A stretch of 13,580 bases of DNA from the NCBI GenBank assembly GCA_035691865.1, contig DASSIM010000022.1, positions 1 through 13,580 on the forward strand. Direction: 5' to 3'. The notes under the pieces were generated by a model. It saw only the letters and a program-made list of their open reading frames with translations, did not search any database and had not been told where the DNA came from. Below, in pieces: positions 6,318-13,214 of this stretch. The DNA is from Nitrosopolaris sp035691865 (GTDB lineage Archaea; Thermoproteota; Nitrososphaeria; Nitrososphaerales; Nitrososphaeraceae). The position numbers were made by a program, and so were the translations under genes. Position 1 is the stretch's first letter. Each line of letters opens with the position of its first letter.

Positions 6318-6861
6318 CTATGTAACACTTTTTCCCTAGCCTGAAATCGATCCATTCTTCAAGGTCTCGCCAATAACTTTCTGGTTTGATATTACAAAGT
6401 TTAAGTATAGAATCAAAGCATCGACCAGATATCATCTCCTTTGGAGATCTCGCCCCGCTTGAAAGGACTAATTGGCAATTTATCGCGTTACAAAGTTTGT
6501 ACAGGTCTCTAGTTTGTTCAAACCATTTTCCGATACCGAGTCCGTTTGTCTGGCGTATGTCAGCGAAGAAAATCTCCAAACCAGTTCGTGCTCTTACTTT
6601 TTTTTTAAGAAAAGACTTCATCCTTGCATAATCTCTAACAATAAAAATGTCCAACCAAGGCGAAGAAAGCTCCCCAACCTTGTCGGAAACCACAAGATAC
6701 GGATAACTAGTGATTAGAGATGGCGGTCTGTTCAAACGATAGATCACATTTTCATGCGAATTACCATGGTACTCACAGCCTATCTCATCTATTTCCAAAA
6801 TCTCAGCTGCCCTCAGCATTTTGAGATCATTATCGTAGACGCAAAGATCCCGCCTTAACAT
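6310..6861 (-). CDS. rnp3: Ribonuclease P protein component 3 (Rpp30 family)
   Basis: 183 residues, a little shorter than many archaeal Rpp30 proteins. The visible TIM-barrel-like features are a strand near 50-58 (SYPYLVVSD), DIFIVRDYARMKSFLKKKVR (71-90), the segment GLEIFFADIR (94-103), and a late strand QLVLSSGARSPKEMISGR (130-147), which is the family's hallmark SSGA segment. It forms a heterotetramer with Pop5 in RNase P. It starts with ATG 6861 in a TAATG junction with the upstream COG1325 gene (one-base overlap) and overlaps pop5 by 8 bases at the other end. Confidence 0.9.
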   Translation of the reverse strand: MLRRDLCVYDNDLKMLRAAEILEIDEIGCEYHGNSHENVIYRLNRPPSLITSYPYLVVSDKVGELSSPWLDIFIVRDYARMKSFLKKKVRARTGLEIFFADIRQTNGLGIGKWFEQTRDLYKLCNAINCQLVLSSGARSPKEMISGRCFDSILKLCNIKPESYWRDLEEWIDFRLGKKCYIDA

Positions 6862-7283
6862 TAAGTCTTCATTCTATTCAACGTTGATCTGCGATGTTCA
6901 TGTGTCAATATGGGTTTGAATTTTATTCTAACTGAGTCTGCCTCCGAGAGAGAAACCTTCCCGCTGCAGACTCTTTGCTTGTCTAACCTTACGAACAGAT
7001 TCCCTTTCTCATCATAGAAATTCGAAAGTAGTGCGACGTCATTATCGGAGAGACAAGATCTAATTTTGACATATAAATAATTTGCCTCTTTTTTGTCAAG
7101 GACGGAAGTTAACAGAACAATTTTATTTCCCCAATGGCCCTCTGCAAAGCCTATAGAGAAGCTATCAGGTGAAACACTGAGTGTGGAATCCAATTGTTCC
7201 AAAATCTTATCTTTGTCTTCGGTTGCATGTACAATAATACTAATCTCAGCAGCAGAAAAATTGACACTCTCATCGCGCGTCAT
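6861..7283 (-). CDS. COG1325-type RNA-binding protein (exosome-associated)
   Basis: 140 residues from ATG 7283; an in-frame TTG three codons upstream (7292) is less likely. The protein shows the pattern of the archaeal COG1325 family, predicted exosome-associated RNA-binding proteins: an opening strand AAEISIIVHATEDKDKILEQL, then GHWGNKIVLLTSVLDKKEA in the middle, and a closing DEKGNLFVRLDKQ with the helix LSEADSVRIKFKP. It probably binds rRNA or other structured RNA. It lies between eS1 (30-base gap) and Rpp30 (one-base overlap), an arrangement that puts ribosome and RNA-processing genes in one transcript. Confidence 0.82.
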   Translation of the reverse strand: MTRDESVNFSAAEISIIVHATEDKDKILEQLDSTLSVSPDSFSIGFAEGHWGNKIVLLTSVLDKKEANYLYVKIRSCLSDNDVALLSNFYDEKGNLFVRLDKQRVCSGKVSLSEADSVRIKFKPILTHEHRRSTLNRMKT

Positions 7284-7313
7284 GACCGACAAGGATGGAT
7301 TATAGAGTTTCAG

Positions 7314-7985
7314 TTATATCTTATCATCAGCTTGCTCTGTTGGGGACGAGAGTGTGTTTTCTATTGGTTTCGCCATCAGCAGAGCTCTCGATTCCGGAGT
7401 TGATATCAATTTTGTTTTCTTAATTCCTATGTGTCTCAAGGGCGCGATTATCTTCGCTGCAGTAAGCAACTCTGCACCCATCTTACCCATAGTTGCTTCC
7501 TGAACGAACTGGTCGATGTTGAGCTTAGGAATCTTATCTTCTAGCGCCTTATGTGCAATCATTCTAATCTCGTGTTTCTTGGATGAATTAAGTCGTTTTT
7601 GACTTAGAGCAATTAACACTACTCTAAATGTGTAGCCATCCATCGTCATATAGTCGTGTACATGAGTGATCATTGAACTTCCGCGCCTAATCAAACTCCT
7701 CAAAAATTCCTTTGCATATTCATGACCTTTGAAAATAGTCGTTGCGATGCCCTCGTTGATTTTATCTATTTGCACGAAAACTTTTGTCTGATGTTGTGTG
7801 GGATCCTGTTTTAGAATATCGAACATAGTGTTTTCAATCACGCGTCCTTTTGCAAGATCGGTGACAGTAATCGGTATGTAGTTAAGAAAACCGCCTCCAA
7901 ATGCAGATGGTGATTTCACTACAACCCACTGCTTATCTCTCCATTTGTCTCGGACTCGCCCACCTCTCTTACCTCCTTTGACCAT
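7314..7985 (-). CDS. rps3ae: Small ribosomal subunit protein eS1 (S3Ae)
   Basis: 223 residues from ATG 7985, close to the usual archaeal eS1 length. The start MVKGGKRGGRVRDKWRDKQW is typical. It is followed by the conserved KSPSAFGG, the segment GRVIENTMFDIL, and DYMTMDGYTFRVVLIAL. It binds the 30S head/platform near the mRNA exit. An in-frame TTG at 8000 would add five residues, but a TATA box at 8007-8014 is about 25 bases from ATG 7985, which supports the ATG and a leaderless mRNA. It is the first gene of the eS1-COG1325-Rpp30-Pop5 operon. Confidence 0.96.
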   Translation of the reverse strand: MVKGGKRGGRVRDKWRDKQWVVVKSPSAFGGGFLNYIPITVTDLAKGRVIENTMFDILKQDPTQHQTKVFVQIDKINEGIATTIFKGHEYAKEFLRSLIRRGSSMITHVHDYMTMDGYTFRVVLIALSQKRLNSSKKHEIRMIAHKALEDKIPKLNIDQFVQEATMGKMGAELLTAAKIIAPLRHIGIKKTKLISTPESRALLMAKPIENTLSSPTEQADDKI

Positions 7986-8006
7986 GAAACCTAGACTCAA
8001 ACACCA

Positions 8007-8014
8007 AAATATAA
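8007..8014 (-). promoter_or_regulatory. TATA box for the eS1 operon
   Basis: Leftward ttatattt is centred about 25 bases from ATG 7985, the expected archaeal spacing for a leaderless transcript. Confidence 0.55.
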
Positions 8015-8087
8015 GTCATGTTCTATGCGTGACCTCCTTATAGCACACACTAAGCTATAGATCAGTCTCGTACGAAGCTACTTGAAG

Positions 8088-8105
8088 CTACCCTCACTGA
8101 GGTAG
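8088..8105 (+). repeat. Short inverted repeat just before the 8109 gene
   Basis: CTACC (8088-8092) and GGTAG (8101-8105) flank eight bases, with a G-T pair possible outside. It ends three bases before the ATG. If transcribed it could fold over the start region; as DNA it could be an operator. It may be chance. Confidence 0.35.
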
Positions 8106-8108
8106 TAA

Positions 8109-8717
8109 ATGATTACTATCATATCATCAGTGATGTCTAACTCGTTAAATAATGGCGGTCGAAAGCTGATTTCGCATCTAATCATTAAATATGACGGGTA
8201 CCCGCTTAGAATACTTGTGACTGATAAAAGCATGAAATGGTTCGATGCCTTCATGGGCGTAGGGTATGAGTTTTATAATGTTCGTGCAAAAGTAATTTTG
8301 GTCTTCAATAACAGGAAAACACTGCTCAATGCTTGGAACAAAGTCATCAAGTGGTGGCCTGATGACTGGATAAAGATGAGATTTTTGGAAACGGACCATT
8401 CATATGACTTCATACTGTACGGAGAGTCAAACTTTTTAGAGAATACATGGGTATTTCTGAAAGCCCTAAAGGTTTCCGATCACTACAAGACCTTCAAAAC
8501 TGACTATGAAGGGGCCGCTTATTTGCATCTCGCGCTATACCGACAGAAGGGAGAGTCCTACGAACTTGAGTTATTCGATTACCGAAAGAAAGTATCTGAT
8601 GTCATGTTCCTAAATGAACCGCTCGAAGAACCACAAGACAGCATCATTCTGAGATCCAAAAACATAATCCATGGCCTAAATCCAAACCACTTTGAAGAGC
8701 AAAACATAAATCAATGA
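8109..8717 (+). CDS. Hypothetical Trp/Tyr-rich protein
   Basis: 202 residues from ATG 8109; ATG 8133 is a second choice that removes eight residues. I do not recognise it. It appears soluble, with no clear signal or membrane helix. Strands LISHLIIKYDG and YPLRILVTDK open it, followed by AKVILVFNNRK. A notable aromatic block WNKVIKWWPDDWIKMRF (75-91) carries four Trp. A charged tail follows. The alternation of strands suggests an alpha/beta or beta-rich fold. A TATA-like sequence at about 8053-8060 lies in the gap shared with the divergent eS1 operon. It ends one base from the stop of the convergent PH-like gene. Confidence 0.75.
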   Translation: MITIISSVMSNSLNNGGRKLISHLIIKYDGYPLRILVTDKSMKWFDAFMGVGYEFYNVRAKVILVFNNRKTLLNAWNKVIKWWPDDWIKMRFLETDHSYDFILYGESNFLENTWVFLKALKVSDHYKTFKTDYEGAAYLHLALYRQKGESYELELFDYRKKVSDVMFLNEPLEEPQDSIILRSKNIIHGLNPNHFEEQNINQ

Positions 8718-8718
8718 T

Positions 8719-9210
8719 CTAATTCGGAAGGTATGCCTTTATCAGTTTTATCCACGCTCCCCAATCCAAGCTATGGAACTGCAATGGTTGTCTTACAGGA
8801 TAATTCGTCAAGGTTTTGGCTATCCCAAAATCATATGTCCTCGTCTTATGTTTGGCGTTGAATTTTATCCTCAAGAAGTTTACCTTACGTAGTGTGACGC
8901 TATCAACGCTAGTAATAGATTCCAAGGGTACCAACAAACTCTTTGAGTGATTGGATATATCCTCGTCGAGCTGAGCTTCTGAATAGCCATCTATTCGGGT
9001 CACCCTGGCTTGGTCCTCATTAAAATATTTTTGTTCTCTTTCTTTTGGTGTAACGAATACCCATTCTGGGATAAATACAATTTGCTTGTTCGTGAGTGCC
9101 AGAATTCCTTCTTTACTTTTGTTGAAAAACCCTATGAAGCCAAGTTCATATCCCCAAATTTTTGGTAAGGTTGCAACGATATGCTCGTCTAAATCGATAT
9201 TTACCCTCAT
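8719..9210 (-). CDS. PH/GRAM-like domain protein of unknown function
   Basis: 163 residues from ATG 9210 to TAG 8719. The pattern GILALTNKQIVFIPE (35-49) followed by LLVPLESITSVDSVTLRKVNFLRIKF is typical of bacterial/archaeal PH-like or GRAM domains: a small beta barrel whose second strand carries TN(K/R)(Q/R)hhhh and whose later strand begins with PhxxIxSh. A 30-residue acidic loop (residues about 56-86) is inserted between them. The C-terminus WGAWIKLIKAYLP would be the closing helix. No membrane segment is visible. The biological role is unknown; such domains often mediate membrane or protein contacts. It is convergent with the Trp-rich gene, with a single base between stop codons. Confidence 0.7.
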   Translation of the reverse strand: MRVNIDLDEHIVATLPKIWGYELGFIGFFNKSKEGILALTNKQIVFIPEWVFVTPKEREQKYFNEDQARVTRIDGYSEAQLDEDISNHSKSLLVPLESITSVDSVTLRKVNFLRIKFNAKHKTRTYDFGIAKTLTNYPVRQPLQFHSLDWGAWIKLIKAYLPN

Positions 9211-9316
9211 AACCGTGATTAAGGATTTACCTGTTCTTTAATACTATAATCAAGTACTCTATGAAATAAGACTGAATGAATCAAAAAGGAGGATTGTTTT
9301 GATCTTATTTGGATTC

Positions 9317-9481
9317 TTATTCCTTTCCTGCAGCCGATTCATATTCGAACCCCATAGTCCCTGCGTGCTTCTTCTCTTTTAGTCTTCGATATCGATATGC
9401 TCGTTCTGCAAATAGTATTGCTATCGTAATTGCAAGCGATCCGGCGGTGGCGATGAATATTCCTATATCTGCCTCTGCCAT
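9317..9481 (-). CDS. 54-residue single-pass membrane protein
   Basis: ATG 9481-9479 to TAA 9319-9317. It begins MAEADIGIFIATAGSLAITI and continues hydrophobic to about residue 25. A strongly basic cytoplasmic stretch follows (ERAYRYRRLKEKK), then a short tail GTMGFEYESAAGKE. This gives one helix with an outside N-terminus by the positive-inside rule. A TATA-like box at 9506-9513 is about 29 bases before the ATG, the right spacing for a leaderless gene. The protein-like composition, clean topology and promoter argue that it is real. The family is unknown to me, although archaeal ammonia oxidisers carry many small proteins of this type. Confidence 0.72.
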   Translation of the reverse strand: MAEADIGIFIATAGSLAITIAILFAERAYRYRRLKEKKHAGTMGFEYESAAGKE

Positions 9482-9505
9482 ATCAGACCTATAATGAACT
9501 GGTTG

Positions 9506-9513
9506 TATATTAA
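9506..9513 (-). promoter_or_regulatory. TATA box for the 54-residue membrane protein
   Basis: Leftward ttaatata is centred about 29 bases before ATG 9481, consistent with a near-leaderless transcript. Confidence 0.45.
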
Positions 9514-9858
9514 TTTTTAGTGAGTGATGGATTCTGATTTGTTCAGTCGGATTTCCGATTCTTATGGCATTGCTCTGGAGTTTTGAAGAGGGACATGGTA
9601 ATACTACTACTCACCATACTACCAGTGAGTGCCGATGCTAAAACATTTTTTGGGATGTCGTTGTGGCAAAGTTCAGAGCAAAATCGCAGGACTGTGTACG
9701 CGGCTCTCGAAATTTACCAGTTGTAGTTCTGACGGATGTCATCTTGCTTTTTTCTTCCTTTTTCAACTTAGACAAAAGCGAGCGAGCAATATGACCTACA
9801 AATGCAATTTCAAATCCATTAGTTGGACGAGGTATTGTCAAAGTATGAAAGATCTTTG

Positions 9859-9870
9859 GATTATATATCC
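9859..9870 (+). promoter_or_regulatory. TATA box for the 9935 gene (possibly bidirectional)
   Basis: gattatatatcc sits about 70 bases before ATG 9935 and would place transcription start near 9890, close to the in-frame TTG at 9896. The element is almost symmetric, so leftward transcription is also conceivable. Confidence 0.4.
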
Positions 9871-9934
9871 ATGAATCAGCACAAAGTTATTATGTTTGTC
9901 TGGATCGCAGGTGCTGAGAATTAAGGCGGGACAT

Positions 9935-10651
9935 ATGCCATCGAGAATATCTATGCATGAAGGACGAAAGAAAAGATACATCGTTGCCGCTATCGTCGCA
10001 GTACCAGTGATATTAGTTGCATTCTTTGTTGCTGAACAGCAACATCCATATAGACAGACTAAGACGTGGAATTTCGACTCCTATGCAGAAAACAGCTCTA
10101 TACCAAATACCTTCATTCAAATTGATACAGGAGGAACGCAAGCAAAGGGAACTTGGGCTATAAAGACTGATGAGACGGCACCATCCAAATCGAAAGTCCT
10201 AGCTAGACTTTCGAACAACATGAGCGGATCTGGGTATCATATGTTAATTGCAGCTGAAGGAGTCTACAGCAACTTTGAAGCTGGTGTTAAATTTAAAATA
10301 ATTTCGGGACGAGAACAACAAGTAGCAGGCTTTATCGTACGATTCCAAGACACAAATCGTTATTTTGTTTTGCAGGCTGACTCGATTAATCATCGATTTT
10401 CGTTGTGCAGAGCTCAACCTGGCATTATTCTATGCACACAGGATACGGAGGTTAGTATACCACCTGGTCAATGGCATAGTATCACAGTGCAGGTAGCAGG
10501 AGCTGGGGGGGAGCCGGGCATTGCAGGTTATTTGGATGGTAAGCGTCTCTTACTAAGGTATGATCAAAACTATATGACCGGAGGACAGATAGGTTTGTGG
10601 ACTAAAGGTGATTCGAGCGTCTACTTCGATGACGTTGTGGTCGCGTATTGA
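9935..10651 (+). CDS. Membrane-anchored concanavalin/LamG-like domain protein
   Basis: 238 residues from ATG 9935. In-frame TTG 9896 and GTG 9911 upstream and ATG 9953 downstream are alternatives, and a leaderless start at 9896 cannot be excluded. A basic N-terminus (MHEGRKKRY) precedes one transmembrane helix (about 15-36), leaving an external domain of about 200 residues. That domain opens with WNFDSYAENSSIPNTF and ends GGQIGLWTKGDSSVYFDDVVV, the signature of laminin-G/concanavalin-fold sugar-binding modules related to DUF1080 (3-keto-disaccharide hydrolase-like). YFVLQADSIN and GQWHSITVQVAG with GYLDGKRLL are further matches. It may bind surface glycans or S-layer sugars; an enzymatic role is not shown. 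It lies 292 bases upstream of amt on the same strand. Confidence 0.75.
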   Translation: MPSRISMHEGRKKRYIVAAIVAVPVILVAFFVAEQQHPYRQTKTWNFDSYAENSSIPNTFIQIDTGGTQAKGTWAIKTDETAPSKSKVLARLSNNMSGSGYHMLIAAEGVYSNFEAGVKFKIISGREQQVAGFIVRFQDTNRYFVLQADSINHRFSLCRAQPGIILCTQDTEVSIPPGQWHSITVQVAGAGGEPGIAGYLDGKRLLLRYDQNYMTGGQIGLWTKGDSSVYFDDVVVAY

Positions 10652-10903
10652 GGTTTACAGTGCTTCATCCAAATACAACCGTAACAAATTTCATGATTCG
10701 AACCCATTCTAGATAATAATATTTCATGTATTGTGTGACCTGTTATTCATCCTCAAATCCGGTAAGTCATAACTATCTGTCCAACAGGAACAATAGTTGA
10801 AGCTCATTTCATGGTATCTAGCTAAGCCCAAAGACTCTTCAACAAACTAATGATTTTGCAAATTAGCATACTATCATAAAAGACTGTTAATATCATAATA
10901 AAC

Positions 10904-10912
10904 TTTTTATAA
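10904..10912 (+). promoter_or_regulatory. TATA box for amt
   Basis: tttttataa is centred 36 bases before ATG 10944, predicting a leader of about 10 bases. The 292-base gap before amt is AT-rich and otherwise empty apart from this. Confidence 0.5.
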
Positions 10913-10943
10913 TCAATTCGAATGGATTGCTTGTAATATATCC

Positions 10944-12434
10944 ATGGCATTGAATTTGATGTCGTTACCATTTGAAAAGCAAAAATGGAAATTTTTATTT
11001 ATCGTAACGGGTCTAGTAGTGGGAACCTCCGGGCTAATAGCTATCGGTGAACATAACGCATTTGGCCAGTTTGGCGCGATAGGGAAACTAGCTAACCCGG
11101 CAACAACTCCTGAATTTCATTGTAATAAAGCATTAACACCTCCTGGTAATGGTACTTACGGTCCTTGTATAGATCCGGGAGATACCACCTTCATGTATAC
11201 CGCTGCATCTTTCGTCATGATAATGACACCCGGTGGTGTGGGGTTTCTATATGGTGGGTTAACTAGGAGAAAAAATGCCTTAACCGTTATCTTGCAGAAC
11301 TTTTTGGTATATGCTATTGTTAGCATTCAATGGGTTGTATATGGTTATTCTATAATGTTCGGGCCAGATGCAACTGGCGCCGGTTTCATTGGCAATTTAG
11401 ACTGGGTGGGATTGAATAATGTTTTCTCGAATGCACCGGCCGATGTCTACGCCCCGAGCATTCCACATTTGGCTTATGTGATGTTCCAACTAATGTTCGC
11501 AGCGATCACCCCCGCGCTGGCCATAGCAGGATATGCTGATCGGCTCAAAATGAGCGCGTTCTTGATACATGTTGTGCTATGGACTACATTTGTTTATGAC
11601 TTTGCAGGACATTGGAATTGGTCGCTTGGAAGTCAAGGAACACATTCAGGTTGGTTAGCCGCTCTTGGTGCAGAAGATTTCGCTGGGGGAACAGTTATCC
11701 ACATCACTTCAGGGTTTGCAGGTTTGGTAACAGCAATGTTTCTAGGAAGACGATTGGGTTATGGTAAGGCCCCTATGGAGCCACATTCGATTCCACTGGT
11801 CATATTGGGTACAACTTTGCTGTGGTTCGGCTGGTTCGGTTTCAACCCAGGAAGTTCTGGAGCTGCAGGATTCTTATCGACCCAGGCATTCCAAAATACC
11901 AATATAGCAACTGCCGTCGCGGCCATGTGGTGGTTGTTCCTCAGCTGGGCCCATACCGGAAAGACAAGCGCAGTAGGTGCTTGTTCTGGCGCAATAGCAG
12001 GCTTGGTAGCAATTACGCCGGCTTCAGGTTTCGTCGGGGTTTATGCATCAATTATTATCGGATTTGCATGTGCAACTGTTTGCTTTTACTGCCTGATACT
12101 AAAGAATAGAAGAAAGATTGATGATGCACTAGATACGTGGCCAGTTCACGGAATGGGCGGTGTAGTAGGTGCCCTGTTGACAGGGGCATTTAGCGAGACA
12201 CGCGTCAATCCAGCTGGACATAACGGGTTATTCTTTGGAAACCCGATGCAGGAAGTTATTAATGCTACAGGGGCAGCGGCCGCAGCAGCATGGTCATTCG
12301 GAGTAACATTTGTAATTTGGAAAGTAATGGATTGGGTCTGGCCTGGCGGCGTTAGGGTAACCCCGAGAGAAGAAGAGATTGGGTTGGACTTAGCGCAGGT
12401 AGGTGAGAGGGCGTACAGCGAATCAGTCTCATAA
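10944..12434 (+). CDS. amt: Ammonium transporter (Amt/MEP/Rh family)
   Basis: 496 residues with eleven family helices plus an N-terminal hydrophobic segment (16-35) and a loop bearing Cys60 and Cys75 before the first Amt helix. Family landmarks are all present: GGVGFLYGGLTRRKN (97-111), FQLMFAAITPA (181-191, gate Phe181/Phe185), W237, D245 in AEDFAGGTVIH, twin His H253 and H402 (WPVHGMGGVVGA), and WFGFNPGSSG (297-306), whose Phe300 and Ser304 match the second gate Phe and pore Ser of E. coli AmtB. The cytoplasmic tail RVTPREEEIGLDL (471-483) is the usual coupling/GlnK-contact segment. It moves ammonium/ammonia into the cell or keeps it there. Archaeal ammonia oxidisers usually have two Amt types; I do not assign which one this is. 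Confidence 0.96.
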   Translation: MALNLMSLPFEKQKWKFLFIVTGLVVGTSGLIAIGEHNAFGQFGAIGKLANPATTPEFHCNKALTPPGNGTYGPCIDPGDTTFMYTAASFVMIMTPGGVGFLYGGLTRRKNALTVILQNFLVYAIVSIQWVVYGYSIMFGPDATGAGFIGNLDWVGLNNVFSNAPADVYAPSIPHLAYVMFQLMFAAITPALAIAGYADRLKMSAFLIHVVLWTTFVYDFAGHWNWSLGSQGTHSGWLAALGAEDFAGGTVIHITSGFAGLVTAMFLGRRLGYGKAPMEPHSIPLVILGTTLLWFGWFGFNPGSSGAAGFLSTQAFQNTNIATAVAAMWWLFLSWAHTGKTSAVGACSGAIAGLVAITPASGFVGVYASIIIGFACATVCFYCLILKNRRKIDDALDTWPVHGMGGVVGALLTGAFSETRVNPAGHNGLFFGNPMQEVINATGAAAAAAWSFGVTFVIWKVMDWVWPGGVRVTPREEEIGLDLAQVGERAYSESVS

Positions 12435-12776
12435 CGGATACGCCCTTCTTTTCCACCATTTGATTTCAATAATCCACATACAGCGCAAGGGTACTAGTTG
12501 TGGCCAGAAAGATAATTATTCTTAATTAGCTTACGTTTTATTTATTTTGGTACTTTCATTGTCACCATGATTTGAGCGGCTTGCAAGCTATTTCAAAATA
12601 TGAAAGGAATATTCTAATCTTCATTGCGGCTTCAGGTTTCCTGAAATCTCCTAAGACTCTGAAATAATGCAGCGATTAGTCTCATCGGAAGGCAAGTGTG
12701 GTATGTATTAGTCATCGCAGGAGTGGTTCTTAATGCATCTCCAATGAAACGTTAATTTCTAATTATCCGGGAAGTT
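12435..12776. other. Intergenic region after amt
   Basis: About 340 bases. A T-rich stretch (about 12529-12556) could end the amt transcript. A perfect inverted repeat TTCAGG-ttt-CCTGAA lies at 12631-12645, and an 8-base palindrome gaatattc lies at 12607-12614. AT-rich sequence at 12750-12766 could be the promoter of the next gene. I see no ORF worth calling. Confidence 0.45.
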
Positions 12777-13028
12777 ATGTTAAAAAGCCAACATGAGAAA
12801 ACAGTTAAAAGATCCCATACTGACTTTTCATCGTTGGCAGATAGGTGGGTGGTATTTGTAATCTCTGAATTCGTTAGTGCAACAATCGGATTTGCTTGGG
12901 GTCTTTATACTCGCTCAATTTTATTTTTGTTTATTGGCGGTTTTTTCTTTAGTCTGGGAGTGTTTGCCGCAACGAGGCTGGGTTATGACAGGTGGAGAGC
13001 AAAGAAAAAACCCAGGAGACGGAAGTAA
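12777..13028 (+). CDS. Small two-helix membrane protein, hypothetical
   Basis: 83 residues from ATG 12777 to TAA 13028. A polar N-terminus (1-22) is followed by two hydrophobic segments (about 24-42 and 46-66) joined by a tight turn (GLYTRS), then a very basic tail RWRAKKKPRRRK. Both ends should be cytoplasmic. AT-rich sequence about 15-25 bases upstream could be a TATA box. The basic tail may contact nucleic acid or lipid head groups. The family is not recognised; the membrane pattern and composition are protein-like. Confidence 0.6.
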   Translation: MLKSQHEKTVKRSHTDFSSLADRWVVFVISEFVSATIGFAWGLYTRSILFLFIGGFFFSLGVFAATRLGYDRWRAKKKPRRRK

Positions 13029-13187
13029 GGTTGGATCGTCAAAATTTCAGTATCGACATTCGGGTTCACAGGGAATCTAATTGTTTTTGTACCTCGACTA
13101 AGGAAGAATAATCTACAGAAGGCATTCTTATTCGAAGGCGTCACGGTCAACTTAGTATCATAAAAATTGCACAGAACTGTAGAAAAC

Positions 13188-13194
13188 CTTTTAT
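13188..13194 (+). promoter_or_regulatory. TATA box for the Cas4-like nuclease gene
   Basis: cttttat is centred 24 bases before ATG 13215, the spacing of a leaderless archaeal gene. Confidence 0.4.
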
Positions 13195-13214
13195 CGTTGC
13201 ACGTCGGATTTGGT

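Larger units (their letters stand above)
9482..9895. other. Gap between divergent genes, with two inverted repeats
   Basis: About 410 bases. It holds the promoter of the leftward 54-residue gene, a 5-bp inverted repeat TCGGA/TCCGA (9547-9558), a 6-bp inverted repeat ACTCAC/GTGAGT (9609-9630), and a near-symmetric TATA sequence at 9859-9870 that could fire in either direction. A leftward open frame from TTG 9841 to 9638 (67 residues, Lys/Arg-rich) lies 25 bases from that TATA, but its coding status is doubtful. Confidence 0.4.

Noticed and set aside
9629..9874. Rightward 81-residue ORF in the gap before the concanavalin-like gene
   Set aside because: Composition is Cys/Phe/Ser-rich and irregular, with no promoter at a fitting distance; it looks like a chance frame.
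10692..10712. tRNA T-loop-like sequence on the minus strand (gggttcgaatc)
   Set aside because: The flanking bases do not form a T stem or acceptor stem, and no D or anticodon arm is found at the right distance.
12146..12469. Leftward 107-residue ORF
   Set aside because: Lies entirely opposite the 3' end of amt, whose identity is certain; it is a shadow frame.
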